Numbered from the stretch's first letter, positions 52,155-61,253 are shown. The stretch is 64,000 bases of DNA from an uncultured Eubacteriales bacterium (GCA_905198155.1 CAJKBQ010000010.1:21286-85285); one strand, 5' to 3'. Numbers and translations: made by a program. Notes: generated by a model not told the origin, from the letters alone.

Positions 52155-52604
52155 TTGAATATCGCATATTTTATCCAGCCGCGCGCGCAGGTCGCGTGCT
52201 TGTACGATGATTTTTCGCTGCGGCAGGCATTGGAAAAGCTGCGGGCGCACGGGTATTCCGCCATCCCGGTGGTCACGCGGGACAATCGCTACGTCGGCAC
52301 CGTCAGCGAAGGGGATTTCCTGTGGTACCTGATGGATCAGCAGGCGCCCAAGCCGGTGGCGGAGCTGAAACAAATGGAAACCGTCCGGATTCGCGACGTG
52401 CTGAAAATGGATCGCAACCCGCCGGTGCATATCACCGCCACCACGGAAGAGCTGCTCGACCACGCGATGGCGCAGAATTTCGTCCCGGTGGTGGATGACC
52501 GCGGGTGCTTCGTCGGGATCGTCACGCGGCACGACGTGATTCGTTACCTGTACGCCGCACAAACCGGCGGCAAAATCGTTCCGGAGCGCAAGGAAGCGCT
52601 GTAA
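52155..52604 (+). CDS. Two-CBS-domain protein
   Basis: The 149-residue protein starts at TTG 52155, nine bases after GGAGG; no ATG fits. It begins (M)NIAYFIQPRAQVACLYDDFS and contains two CBS motifs: SLRQALEKLRAHGYSAIPVV, then RYVGTVSEGDFLWYLM, and ITATTEELLDHAMAQNFVPV, then GCFVGIVTRHDVIRYLY. CBS pairs bind adenine nucleotides and regulate partners (family knowledge). The partner is not evident; the next gene, 28 bases on, is a lactonase-fold enzyme. Confidence 0.85.
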   Translation: MNIAYFIQPRAQVACLYDDFSLRQALEKLRAHGYSAIPVVTRDNRYVGTVSEGDFLWYLMDQQAPKPVAELKQMETVRIRDVLKMDRNPPVHITATTEELLDHAMAQNFVPVVDDRGCFVGIVTRHDVIRYLYAAQTGGKIVPERKEAL

Positions 52605-52632
52605 ATATCGGATATTTTGAGGAGGAACAAAA

Positions 52633-53613
52633 ATGAGCAAGTGGGACTTGTACTTTGCGGCGGCCGCGCCGGAAGGCGGCGTGTACCGGTATCAGCTGAC
52701 AGACGACGGCGCGCTGCGGTTTGCGGAGAAAACGCCGCTCGATCGGCCGATGTATTTGGCGGAATCGGACGGCACGCTGGTTGCGCTGATGCGCGGCCGG
52801 ACGATTCCGGGCGCGGACGATATGCATTCCAGCGTAGTGCAATGCGCGCTGACGGACGGGAAGCCCGGCGCATGGTCTGCGCCCGTCCCGACGCTGGGCG
52901 AATGCGCGTGCCACCTGGACGTGGTGGGCGGAACGGTGTATGCCGTCAATTACCTGAGCGGCAGCGTGTTCCGCACGCCGGACGCGCTGGTCACGCATCA
53001 CGGCCGCGGCCCGCACCCCACACGGCAGGAAGCGCCGCACACGCACTTCGTCCGCCGCACGCCGGACGAAAAATACCTGTTCGTGGTGGATTTGGGACTG
53101 GATTCGATTTTCACGTACGATTTTGACCTGCACGAGGTGGATCGTGCGCAAGTTCCGTCCGGCGCCGGATGCCGCCACCTGGATTACAGCGCCGACGGCC
53201 ACACCGTGTTCTGCGTGAACGAATTGGCGTCGTCCGTGTCGGTGTTCGACTACTGCGACGGGCACTTGACGCTGCGCGAAACGGTCTCTGCCCTGCCGTC
53301 GGATTTCGCGGGCGAAAACACCGCCGCCGCCATCCGCGTGATCGGCGACCGGGTATATGTCTCCAACCGCGGGCACGACTCCATTGCCCAATTCCGCTGG
53401 GACGGCTGCCATCTGAGCGCGCCGCTGTGGACGCCGTGCGGCGGCAGTTCGCCGCGCGATTTCGCCGCGTTCGGCGACTGGATGTTCTGCACCAACGAAA
53501 ATACCGACAATGTCACCGTGTTTCACCTGGAAAACGGCGTGCCGGTGCAAACGCCAACGGAACTGCATATGCCGCATCCGCTGTGCGTGATTGGGGTTTT
53601 GCGGGAAAAATAA
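52633..53613 (+). CDS. Lactonase-family beta-propeller (6-phosphogluconolactonase type)
   Basis: The 326-residue protein has the seven-bladed propeller pattern of the YbhE/Pgl lactonase family: YFAAAAPEGGVYRYQLTDDG, HTHFVRRTPDEKYLFVVDLG, GCRHLDYSADGHTVFCVNEL, RVYVSNRGHDSIAQFRWDG and NTDNVTVFHLENGVPV. Family members hydrolyse sugar lactones. There is no signal peptide. GGAGGAAC precedes the ATG, and a terminator follows. It may work on sugar-acid lactones produced in glycan breakdown, perhaps with the FAD oxidoreductases (inference). Confidence 0.8.
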   Translation: MSKWDLYFAAAAPEGGVYRYQLTDDGALRFAEKTPLDRPMYLAESDGTLVALMRGRTIPGADDMHSSVVQCALTDGKPGAWSAPVPTLGECACHLDVVGGTVYAVNYLSGSVFRTPDALVTHHGRGPHPTRQEAPHTHFVRRTPDEKYLFVVDLGLDSIFTYDFDLHEVDRAQVPSGAGCRHLDYSADGHTVFCVNELASSVSVFDYCDGHLTLRETVSALPSDFAGENTAAAIRVIGDRVYVSNRGHDSIAQFRWDGCHLSAPLWTPCGGSSPRDFAAFGDWMFCTNENTDNVTVFHLENGVPVQTPTELHMPHPLCVIGVLREK

Positions 53614-53636
53614 GGCCGGAATTCGGCCTGCATACG

Positions 53637-53666
53637 AAAAGCCACACCACACGGTGCGGCTTTTTT
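53637..53666 (+). terminator. Terminator after the lactonase gene
   Basis: AAAAGCCACACC and GGTGCGGCTTTTTT form an imperfect 11-bp stem with an ACAC-type loop and T6. Confidence 0.85.
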
Positions 53667-53718
53667 CGTTTTTCGGGGAGTTGTGGAAGAAAGTACACCA
53701 TTATGGAAGATTTTAGGG

Positions 53719-53747
53719 TTTACAAATTGATCTTGTTGTGTTAGAAT
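53719..53747 (+). promoter_or_regulatory. Promoter of the orphan binding-protein gene
   Basis: TTTACA (53719-53724) and TAGAAT (53742-53747) are 17 bases apart. The leader to the ATG at 53864 is about 110 bases and GC-rich in the middle, with no recognised element. Confidence 0.6.
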
Positions 53748-53863
53748 CTATTTAACGAGCAAAGCCCACAGGAAGTCATCCTCCGAACTGCCGTCCGGCC
53801 GGGGCAATCGGAGAATGCGGTGGGCATCGTTACACTTTTACAATCAGAAAGGAAAGTCATTTT

Positions 53864-55408
53864 ATGAAAAAGCACAGCAAGAAATTCTTTGCGGCGCTGG
53901 CGTTGATTTTGGCGTTGGCGTGCGCGCTGACGGCCTGCGCTCCGGCCGCTGCGTCCAGCGGGAATGCGGAATCCAAGGCGTCGGAGGCTCCGGTGTCGTC
54001 AAAAGCGGAGGAAAAACCGGTGACGCTGAAGTATATTAACCGCGGCGCGAAACCGGATACGGGCAACTGCGACGGGATCTGGAAAGCCATGAACGACATT
54101 CTGCTGAAAGACCTGAATTGCACCGTGGATGTGGAATATTTGGGTTCCGGCGAAGCATCGCAAATGGCATTGAAATATGCCGGGAATGAGGAGTTTGACT
54201 TTGCTTACACAGCCAACTGGTGGGGATTTTCTGACAACGCGCAGAATAACGCATTCCGCGAATTGACGATGGACGAACTGAAACAGTACGCGCCGTACAT
54301 GGTTGAAAAACTGCCGGACATTGCATGGAAACAGGCCAGCGTTGGCGGAAAAATTTATATGCTGCCCAATATGGTTTGGGGATACAGCAACGTCTTTTTC
54401 GAGCTTCGCGGCGATTTGCGCGAAAAATATGGTCCGGAACAACTGAAAACGATGGACGATTTTGAGCAATACCTGGAAGGCGTCGCGAAAAACGAAAGCG
54501 GGATCGAAGCGCTGCGCAGCGACTATGTGCGCGAACTGTGGCTGGTATTCCCTAACGAATGGCGCGAAATCGGCAACGGCTGGATGTACAACGTCACCGA
54601 GTCCGACCAGCCCGCCGTATTCAATCAGGTGTTCACGGAGGAATATATTACCTATGCCAAGAAAATGCGTGAATTTTATGAAAAGGGAATTTTCTCCTCT
54701 AATTTGATTAACGACACAACCGTTGGAGCGCAACAATTCAAAAACGGCATGGCTGCGACTGCTGTGCAATACTTCTCTACGTCGAACTTGACTGCAATTG
54801 CGCTGCAAAAATCGCATCCGGAATGGAAAGTGGAACTGTTTAACCCTTGGATGGGCAAAAAACTGGTGCTGAAAGAATTCACGGGCAACGGCTTTGTGGT
54901 GACCCGGACTTCAAAATACGGCACCAAAGTGATCGAAGTGGTCAACAAAATTTATGGGTCGGTTGAACTTCAAAAACTGCTCAACTACGGCGTGGAAGGC
55001 GTCGATTACGATATGAAAGATGGTCACTTGGTTACCAGAACGGACGTTCCGGTCGAACAGAAAAAGAACCTCGGCTGCGACTGGAATATGTCCAATCAGC
55101 TGATACTGAACACTCTTGTGAAACCGGACGTCTACCCAGGATATTCGGAAATCTTGGCAGATTTCGAAAAGAGTGTTGTGACCAACCCGTTGCAGGCATT
55201 CGCATTCGATCGCTCGGGTGTGGAAACTGAGATGGCCAATATGATCGCCGTGAACAAAGAGTACAGAGCGCTCGAATACGGCATGATCGCCGACGTAGAC
55301 GCCGCCGTCACCGAGTATCGCCAGAAGCTGAAAGACGCCGGCTACGACAAGGTCAAAGCCGAATACGACCGCCAAGTGAAGGAATTCATGGCGACGTACA
55401 ACAACTAA
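53864..55408 (+). CDS. Orphan extracellular solute-binding lipoprotein (sugar type)
   Basis: The 514-residue lipoprotein has signal HSKKFFAALALILALACALT, lipobox LTAC and a Ser/Ala linker. The mature part is a family-1-like sugar-binding protein: VTLKYINRGAKPDTGNCDGI, ALKYAGNEEFDFAYTANWWG, SVGGKIYMLPNMVWGYSNVF and a C-terminal DUF3502-like half with VEIEYD-type charged helices (DAAVTEYRQKLKDAGYDKVK). It resembles LipO/YtcQ binding proteins of oligosaccharide ABC importers. No permease or ATPase gene is adjacent, so it must use a transporter encoded elsewhere. Codon use is less GC-rich toward its middle than that of its neighbours. Confidence 0.85.
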   Translation: MKKHSKKFFAALALILALACALTACAPAAASSGNAESKASEAPVSSKAEEKPVTLKYINRGAKPDTGNCDGIWKAMNDILLKDLNCTVDVEYLGSGEASQMALKYAGNEEFDFAYTANWWGFSDNAQNNAFRELTMDELKQYAPYMVEKLPDIAWKQASVGGKIYMLPNMVWGYSNVFFELRGDLREKYGPEQLKTMDDFEQYLEGVAKNESGIEALRSDYVRELWLVFPNEWREIGNGWMYNVTESDQPAVFNQVFTEEYITYAKKMREFYEKGIFSSNLINDTTVGAQQFKNGMAATAVQYFSTSNLTAIALQKSHPEWKVELFNPWMGKKLVLKEFTGNGFVVTRTSKYGTKVIEVVNKIYGSVELQKLLNYGVEGVDYDMKDGHLVTRTDVPVEQKKNLGCDWNMSNQLILNTLVKPDVYPGYSEILADFEKSVVTNPLQAFAFDRSGVETEMANMIAVNKEYRALEYGMIADVDAAVTEYRQKLKDAGYDKVKAEYDRQVKEFMATYNN

Positions 55409-55534
55409 GTTTGCAAGACTCCCCTGCCCCGCGCGCAGCCAATGGCCGTCACCAGCAGCTGCGCCGCGATGCAGCGGGAAAACATCGATATCTCTTCTAA
55501 AACGGATGCAGCGAACCTGCACCCCAAACACAGC

Positions 55535-55570
55535 AAACCGCGCCGGACTGCAATCAGTCCGGCGCGGTTT
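55535..55570. terminator. Terminator between the binding-protein and GH95 genes
   Basis: A perfect 16-bp inverted repeat, AAACCGCGCCGGACTG (55535-55550) with 55555-55570, has a four-base loop between convergent genes. Confidence 0.8.
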
Positions 55571-55587
55571 GCGCAGCATGAAAATTT

Positions 55588-57774
55588 TTATGCGATCCGG
55601 TATGCGATTCCAAGCGGGTTTTGCACCGAAACCGTCGGCGTTCCGCCGGGCGTCCATGCAATATCCACAATCAGCCCGCCGGGCGCCCGCAGCCCGCGCA
55701 CAGATCCGCGCGGCCATTCCGCCGGGCACGCGGGCAAAATGTGCAGCACAACGGTTCCGTTTTCGTCCGTCGATTGCAGCAGCATTTCCGCGATGGCAGC
55801 GGTAATCCCGAAGTTGCCGTCGATCTGGAACGGCGGGTGCGCGTCCAGCAAATTGGGGTAAATCGACTTTTGGAACATGGTCTGAATGCGCGCCCATGCC
55901 GATTCCCCGTCGCGCAGCCGCGCAAACAAGCACGCCAGCCATGCGTTGCTCCACCCGGTGTACCCGCCGCCGTGCGCGATGCGGTACGCCAGCGATTTGC
56001 ACGCCGCGTCAAACAGCAGCGACCCCTCCGGAATCGTCCGCGCCGGATACAGCCCGTACAGGTGGGACACATGGCGGTGTCCCGGCTCCGGTTCGGGGAA
56101 TTCGTCTGCCCATTCCAGCAGCCGACCGTCCGACCCGATGCGCAGCGGCGCCAATTCGTCCGCTAAAGATGCATACGGCGAAAAGTCTTCACCGAGGATT
56201 TCGGACGCACGCCGTGTGTAACTGCACAAATCTGCGATGATCGACAAATCCATTGCCGACCCTTCACCGGTGGAGATTTCTTTGCCGCGGAATAAAAATG
56301 CATTTTCCGGCGAAGTGGACGGTGCGGTGGTGAACTTGCCGTCTGCGCCGCGGATGACCCAAGCACGCAAAAAGTCCAGCGCACCGGTAAAAATGGGATA
56401 AATGCTGCGCAGGTACGCTTCGTCGCGCGAATATTCGTAATGTTCCCACAGGTGCCGGCACGACCATGCGCCGCCCATGGGCCAGAACCCCCAGCGCGCC
56501 GTTTTCTTAATCGGCATCGATGCGCGCCACAAGTCGCTGTTGTGCCACGACGCCCACCCCGGCAGTTCCATACAATTGCCCTGCGACGCCAGCTCGCGCA
56601 CCAGCTGAATCATCGGTTCGTGGCACTCCGGCAGCGCGCACGGTTCGGCAGGCCAGTAGTTCATTTGCGTGTTGATATTCATCGTGTAGTCGCTTGCCCA
56701 CGGCGAGATCGGCCGGTCGGTCCAAATGCCCTGCAAATTGGCTGCCTGCGTTCCGGCACGGGAGCAGGCAATCAGCAGATACCGCCCGTAATCGAACAGC
56801 AGTGCCGCCAGATGCGGGTCGTTGGCCGGTGATTCAATCCGCGCATCCGTCGGCGCATCGACCGGGTCGCCCAGTTCCAGCGATACGCGCCGGAACAGCG
56901 ATTGGTAATCGGCGACGTGACGGGCACGCAGCGCGTCGAATCCCATTCCCGCCGCGTGTTCCGATTGCCGTACCGCACGGTCGGCATAGGTTTCGTCGTC
57001 CGGCAGCAGGTCGAACCGGCGGAACGAGCTGCAAATCGCGAGATACACCGTGCATTCCGTGACATCGCTCAGCACCGCCGCCGCGCCCGACGGCTGTGCC
57101 GTGCCGTTGTGGTCGATATACGCCGCCATCCGGTATTGCACCCCGCCGCCCGCCGCAAGCTGATCGGCATTGCGGGGGCAGGCGGCGTCCAGCAGCAGGT
57201 GATGATCGTCGGATGCGGCGGTGTGGGCATAGTCGCACGCCAGCGTGATCCGCACGGACGCCTTGCGCGACAGCCGAAGCCGATACGCCAGCACCTGATC
57301 CGGCGCAGAAACAAAGCATTCCCGTTCCGCGTGCAGCGTCGGTATTCCGCCCCATATTGCGGTCAGCTGCCGGGATCGGGCGGTAAACGCGCTGGTCAGC
57401 GTTGCCGTGTCCAGGTCAAGCGCGCGGGTGTAGTCGCGAATCTGCGTCACTTCGTCCAGAATTTCGATGCGCAAATCCCCAGCGGACAGGTACGGCGACA
57501 CATTCACGCCGGGCATGGCGTCTTCCAGCAGTTCCTGCGCTTCGTCAAACTTCTTTTCGGCAATTTTGGCGCGAATCGCGGCAAGGCGTTCATCGGTCAG
57601 CCACGGCGCGGGCTTGCCGGGCAGCCCTGCCCACAGCGTATCTTCGTTCAGCCACAGCCGATCGACCGCCGCACCGGAATCGACCATCGCGCCGAGCCGC
57701 CCGTTGCCGAGCGGCAGCGCTTCGTTCCAGCAGGTCGCCGGTGCGCGGTACCACAGCGATTGGTTTGCGTTCAT
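55588..57774 (-). CDS. GH95-family alpha-L-fucosidase/galactosidase
   Basis: The 728-residue protein has the GH95 start SLWYRAPATCWNEALPLGNG, then RLGAMVDSGAAVDRLWLNED. Catalytic-domain segments include TMNINTQMNYWPAEPCALPE, the following CHEPMIQLVRELASQGN, WGFWPMGGAWSCRHLWEHYE and IDGNFGITAAIAEMLLQSTD. GH95 enzymes remove terminal fucose or galactose from glycans by inversion (family knowledge). Length is normal. There is no signal peptide, so imported fucosylated oligosaccharides are its likely substrate. AAGGAGACGG precedes the ATG. It follows the GH10-like gene on the minus strand. Confidence 0.9.
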   Translation of the reverse strand: MNANQSLWYRAPATCWNEALPLGNGRLGAMVDSGAAVDRLWLNEDTLWAGLPGKPAPWLTDERLAAIRAKIAEKKFDEAQELLEDAMPGVNVSPYLSAGDLRIEILDEVTQIRDYTRALDLDTATLTSAFTARSRQLTAIWGGIPTLHAERECFVSAPDQVLAYRLRLSRKASVRITLACDYAHTAASDDHHLLLDAACPRNADQLAAGGGVQYRMAAYIDHNGTAQPSGAAAVLSDVTECTVYLAICSSFRRFDLLPDDETYADRAVRQSEHAAGMGFDALRARHVADYQSLFRRVSLELGDPVDAPTDARIESPANDPHLAALLFDYGRYLLIACSRAGTQAANLQGIWTDRPISPWASDYTMNINTQMNYWPAEPCALPECHEPMIQLVRELASQGNCMELPGWASWHNSDLWRASMPIKKTARWGFWPMGGAWSCRHLWEHYEYSRDEAYLRSIYPIFTGALDFLRAWVIRGADGKFTTAPSTSPENAFLFRGKEISTGEGSAMDLSIIADLCSYTRRASEILGEDFSPYASLADELAPLRIGSDGRLLEWADEFPEPEPGHRHVSHLYGLYPARTIPEGSLLFDAACKSLAYRIAHGGGYTGWSNAWLACLFARLRDGESAWARIQTMFQKSIYPNLLDAHPPFQIDGNFGITAAIAEMLLQSTDENGTVVLHILPACPAEWPRGSVRGLRAPGGLIVDIAWTPGGTPTVSVQNPLGIAYRIA

Positions 57775-57862
57775 AAATCAATCCGTCTCCTTTGTTGTTT
57801 TCTTTATTATAGCAAATCCTTTCGGAGATTGGTATGGATTTTTCACGCAAAAATATGGATTT

Positions 57863-59056
57863 TTACTGCGGCAAATAGGCGTCCGAATACAGCCCCCACC
57901 CGGCAAACCCGATGCGCGCCAGCTCCGCGCGCTGGCGGTCGATCACATCCGATGCCATCCAGGCGCCGCTGTCCGCCGACGGATCGCCCGCTTTGTACTG
58001 CGCCAGCCCGCCGTACAGCTGTACGGACGGGCACGTTACCAGCGCGCGCCACCGTTCCGCCGTCTGCACAAACGGCTGGGACGGACTGTCAAACGGATAA
58101 TACAACTGCGGGCACAGGTAATCAACGTAGCCCGCCGTACTCCCCCACATCGCGACGTCGGCACCGATGCGCTCGTCGTTGGATATATTTCCCTGCGGTG
58201 CAATCCCCATCACCACGTCCGGGTTCGCCGCGTGAATCGCGGTGTACAGCTCCTGCACCATCGCGTTGATCTGCGCCTTGCGCCATTCGCCCAATTCCAG
58301 CGGCGATTCCGCCGATGCACAGTACGATTCGTATTCCGCCGCGTCGAACGATGCGTCCGTCGTGGGGTAAAAATAATCGTCCAAATGCACGCCGTCCACC
58401 GCGTAGCGCGACACCAGCTCCGACACCGCCTGCGCCAGATACGCGCGCACTTCGGGGTACGCCGGGTTCAGGAACATTCCGCCGGACGTTTCGACCGCCC
58501 AACGGTCGTTGGCAGGATCGTCGTCCGACCGCCACACCGACGCCACGTTGTCCGCCGACAATGCCGCCGGGGTCTGCGTGGAGCGCAGGCGCAGCGGGTT
58601 CATCCAGGCGTGTATTTTCAGCCCTGCGCGGTGCGACGCTTCCACCATATACGCCAGTGCGTCGTAGCCGGGATCCTGCCCCTGCGTGCCGGTCAAAATA
58701 TGCGACCACGGCGCGTACGACGAGCGGTACATCGCGTCGCCGAACGGCCGTACATGGACGATGATCGTATTAGCGCCCGCCGCCGCAACGCGCTGCACAA
58801 TGGCGTCAAATTTGGCTTTGAATGCGCCAAAATGCCGCTGCGGCTCGTTCTGCATATCCAGGCTCAGGTACGGCACCCACACGGCGCGGAATTCCGCCGA
58901 ATCCGCCGGGACGTCGGACACGGCGCTTGCGGCTGCGGCCGACGACGGCGCTTCCGACGACGGCGGAACAATCCCCGCACCGGCGTGCCCCGCCAGCAGG
59001 ATGGCGACCGCCAGCGCGGCCAGCGGCAGCATCGGCCGCAGTTTTTGCAGTTTCAT
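57863..59056 (-). CDS. Exported GH10-like (GHL10) family hydrolase
   Basis: The 398-residue protein has a signal-type N-terminus (LRPMLPLAALAVAILLAGHA), then a Ser/Ala-rich linker. The GHL10 barrel begins EFRAVWVPYLSLDMQNEPQR and continues ANTIIVHVRPFGDAMYRSSY, AGLKIHAWMNPLRLRSTQTP, RYAVDGVHLDDYFYPTTDAS, VVMGIAPQGNISNDERIGAD and YVDYLCPQLYYPFDSPSQPF. These are the marks of the glycosyl hydrolase-like 10 (DUF187) group, which is linked to cell-wall or surface glycans. The start is ATG 59056 with GGAGGG upstream. It acts outside the membrane. GH95 follows after an 88-bp gap. Confidence 0.8.
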   Translation of the reverse strand: MKLQKLRPMLPLAALAVAILLAGHAGAGIVPPSSEAPSSAAAASAVSDVPADSAEFRAVWVPYLSLDMQNEPQRHFGAFKAKFDAIVQRVAAAGANTIIVHVRPFGDAMYRSSYAPWSHILTGTQGQDPGYDALAYMVEASHRAGLKIHAWMNPLRLRSTQTPAALSADNVASVWRSDDDPANDRWAVETSGGMFLNPAYPEVRAYLAQAVSELVSRYAVDGVHLDDYFYPTTDASFDAAEYESYCASAESPLELGEWRKAQINAMVQELYTAIHAANPDVVMGIAPQGNISNDERIGADVAMWGSTAGYVDYLCPQLYYPFDSPSQPFVQTAERWRALVTCPSVQLYGGLAQYKAGDPSADSGAWMASDVIDRQRAELARIGFAGWGLYSDAYLPQ

Positions 59057-59161
59057 ATGCGGTTCCCTCCTTTGGGTGGATTGTCCACTTGGTTTATGGA
59101 TACGCGGCACGGCGCAGAATTATGACTTGCGGCGAGAATCGAAAAAAATGCATTTTGGGGC

Positions 59162-59190
59162 TTGACAAGTGCGTTCCGTTGTGATATAAT
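59162..59190 (+). promoter_or_regulatory. Promoter of tRNA-Leu
   Basis: TTGACA (59162-59167) and TATAAT (59185-59190) are 17 bases apart and match the consensus exactly. Confidence 0.85.
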
Positions 59191-59236
59191 AATTGAGCAG
59201 TTTGAGAGCCGTGCGCGGCGCTGCAAAACTGAATAT

Positions 59237-59323
59237 GCGGATATGGCGGAATTGGCAGACGCGTTAGATTCAGGTTCTAATGAGGGTTCCTTCATGCAGG
59301 TTCAAGTCCTGTTATCCGCACCA
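59237..59323 (+). tRNA. tRNA-Leu (anticodon CAG)
   Basis: The 87-base gene folds as a class II tRNA: acceptor GCGGATA/TATCCGC, discriminator A and encoded CCA, anticodon stem TTAGA/TCTAA with loop TTCAGGT (CAG), a long variable arm (TGAGGGTTCCTTCA) and T arm GCAGG-TTCAAGT-CCTGT. A promoter and a terminator flank it. Its last 22 bases are repeated at 59461-59482, so it has served as an integration target. Confidence 0.95.
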
Positions 59324-59327
59324 AGCG

Positions 59328-59365
59328 CAAAACAAGTCTCGGGAATCGAGGCTTGTTTTGTGTTT
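59328..59365 (+). terminator. Terminator of tRNA-Leu
   Basis: AAAACAAG-T-CTCG pairs with CGAG-G-CTTGTTTT around a GGAAT loop, followed by TGTTTT. Confidence 0.8.
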
Positions 59366-59405
59366 TAGCAAAGATTCGTGGGACTTGAAAAGGCGTCGCA
59401 ATGAA

Positions 59406-59427
59406 TGGACGTCCAGTGGACGTCCAG
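59406..59427. repeat. Tandem 11-bp palindromic repeat
   Basis: TGGACGTCCAG occurs twice in tandem (59406-59416, 59417-59427); TGGACGTCCA is itself a perfect palindrome. It lies between the two tRNA 3' repeats and could be a protein-binding site at the attachment region. Confidence 0.6.
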
Positions 59428-59460
59428 AACGACGCCCGACCAAGCGCCACAGCGCGCGAA

Positions 59461-59482
59461 TCAAGTCCTGTTATCCGCACCA
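59461..59482 (+). repeat. Second copy of the tRNA-Leu 3' end (attachment-site-like)
   Basis: TCAAGTCCTGTTATCCGCAC plus CA repeats the last 22 bases of tRNA-Leu (59302-59323) exactly, 159 bp downstream. Such a duplication arises when an element integrates into the tRNA end. The mobile-element genes start right after it. Confidence 0.75.
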
Positions 59483-59484
59483 TG

Positions 59485-59533
59485 GCGAGTGTTCTTACAG
59501 CATTTGAAAAGCTGTGGGGACACTCGCTTTTTT
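59485..59533 (+). terminator. Hairpin terminator at the element border
   Basis: GCGAGTGT (59485-59492) pairs with ACACTCGC (59520-59527), with inner ACAGC/GCTGT, then T6. It shields the element end from tRNA-side transcription. Confidence 0.7.
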
Positions 59534-59537
59534 CTGC

Positions 59538-61253
59538 TCAAACAGCAGGTCTGTCGTCTGTCGTGTAGCTCACGAACACGCCTTTTCTGGTGTTGACGGT
59601 GACGGCCGGGATGGGCAGTGCCGGTTCGTTGGGAATGTTCATTTCCCCCACGCAGTTGTAGTGAATGCGAAGCCGCTGTACCCATTCGCCGTCGATCTTC
59701 TCGGCATTGTAGACCTCGATTTTCTCCACCAGTTCGTTGAGCATCCGCGGCGTGAGCTTTCTGGCGCGGGTGTATTTGCGGACGATGGACACGAACATAT
59801 CCGTTGAGGCTGCGCGGCTGCTCTGCTTCTCGATCTCGGAACGGAGCTTTTTTATTTTCTCCGAAAGCTCCTTCTGTTCCTCCTCATAGCGGCGGGACAT
59901 CTTCGCAAAGCGGTCGTCGCTGAGCTTGCCGGAAACATTGTCCTCATAGATGCGCTCGAACAGGCCGTCCAGTTCATCGTCGCGGGCAAGGAGTGATTTC
60001 AGTTCCTTCTCCTTCAGTCTGCGCTCCGTTTCCTCCGCCTGCCGGGAGTGACCGATCACTTCCTTGAGAAAATCGTCCTCGTAAAGGCCGGCATACTTCG
60101 TCAGACGACGGATTTCGCCGAGAACGACCTGCTCCAGAAAGTCCACTCTGACATAGTGCGTGGAGCCGCAGGTGCCGCGATTGCCCTTGTAGTTGGAGCA
60201 GTTGAAATACTTGATCTCCGGGTTTCCCTGATTGAAATGAAAATGAAGGTTGCTCCCGCAGTCGGCGCAGACCAGAAGCCCGGAAAACATGCTCCTTTCG
60301 CCGTCCTTCGCTTGACGCTTTCTCATCTTGCCGCGCTTTTGCTGAACCTGTTCAAAGACGGCCCGCTCAATGATCGGCTCATGCACATCCTTGAAAATCG
60401 CCCAGTTCTCACGGTCATTCTCCAGTCGCTTCTTGTTCTTGTATGACTTGGAATAGGTCTTGAAGTTGAGAATGTCCCCACAATACTCCTGCACGGAAAG
60501 CATCTTTATGACGCTGGAGCTGTTCCAATGGGTGGGCGGCAGATCCTTGACCTTGCCGGGGCGATTGATTCCCTTGGAGTGCCAGTAAGCGCGCGGGGTC
60601 AGGATACCGTCCTCTTCAAGCTTCGCGGCAATCTGCTCCGTTCCGACCCCTTCCAGCGTCATGCGGTAAATCCGCCGCACGACCTGCGCCGCTTCCTCGT
60701 CCACAATCCAGCGTTTGGGGTTCTCAGGGTCTTTGATGTACCCGTAAGGAGGCTGCCCCATGGGTTCACCGGCATTGCCCTTGATCTTGTTGCTGATGCG
60801 CCGTTTCTTGCTGATGTCTCGCGCATACCATTCGTTGAAAAGATTGCGGATGGGAGCCAACTCGTTTTCACCTTCGTCAGTGTCGATGTTGTCCGAAACA
60901 GCGACCAGCCGAATGTCGTGATTGGGGAAGAACTCCTCGGTCAGTCTGCCGACCTCGATGTAGTTACGCCCCAGGCGGCTGAGATCTTTTACAAACACGG
61001 CCGCCGCTTTTCCCTGCTCCAGCTGCTGAATCATATCGGCAAAGCCGGGACGATCCATCGTAACGCCGGAGATGCCGTCGTCAAAAAAATGAACCAGGTT
61101 CGTGTAGCCTTTTTCCTTTGCGACCTTGATGAGCAGTTTTTTCTGATTCCCTATGCTGTAGCTCTCGCCGTCCATGTTATCGTCACGGGAAAGCCTCTCA
61201 TACAGAAAGGCGGTCACGTCACGGGATTTTTTGTTGTTATTCGACTGTTTCAT
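59538..61253 (-). CDS. Large serine recombinase (TnpX/resolvase-integrase type)
   Basis: The 571-residue site-specific recombinase has the resolvase domain at the N-terminus: AFLYERLSRDDNMDGESYSI with catalytic Ser at 22, FFDDGISGVTMDRPGFADMI and AAVFVKDLSRLGRNYIEVGR. The recombinase domain follows (PPYGYIKDPENPKRWIVDEE), then a zinc ribbon (MFSGLLVCADCGSNLHFHFN, CSNYKGNRGTC) and a long coiled coil (KEKELKSLLARDDELDGLFE and on). It catalyses integration and excision of the element. GGAGGACTGC precedes ATG 61253. It is closest in layout to recombinases of Tn4451-type and related clostridial elements. Confidence 0.9.
   Translation of the reverse strand: MKQSNNNKKSRDVTAFLYERLSRDDNMDGESYSIGNQKKLLIKVAKEKGYTNLVHFFDDGISGVTMDRPGFADMIQQLEQGKAAAVFVKDLSRLGRNYIEVGRLTEEFFPNHDIRLVAVSDNIDTDEGENELAPIRNLFNEWYARDISKKRRISNKIKGNAGEPMGQPPYGYIKDPENPKRWIVDEEAAQVVRRIYRMTLEGVGTEQIAAKLEEDGILTPRAYWHSKGINRPGKVKDLPPTHWNSSSVIKMLSVQEYCGDILNFKTYSKSYKNKKRLENDRENWAIFKDVHEPIIERAVFEQVQQKRGKMRKRQAKDGERSMFSGLLVCADCGSNLHFHFNQGNPEIKYFNCSNYKGNRGTCGSTHYVRVDFLEQVVLGEIRRLTKYAGLYEDDFLKEVIGHSRQAEETERRLKEKELKSLLARDDELDGLFERIYEDNVSGKLSDDRFAKMSRRYEEEQKELSEKIKKLRSEIEKQSSRAASTDMFVSIVRKYTRARKLTPRMLNELVEKIEVYNAEKIDGEWVQRLRIHYNCVGEMNIPNEPALPIPAVTVNTRKGVFVSYTTDDRPAV

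Noticed and set aside
53612..53630. Palindrome after the lactonase stop (AAGGCCGGAATTCGGCCT)
   Set aside because: Short GC-rich palindrome without T run; the real terminator lies 20 bases further on.
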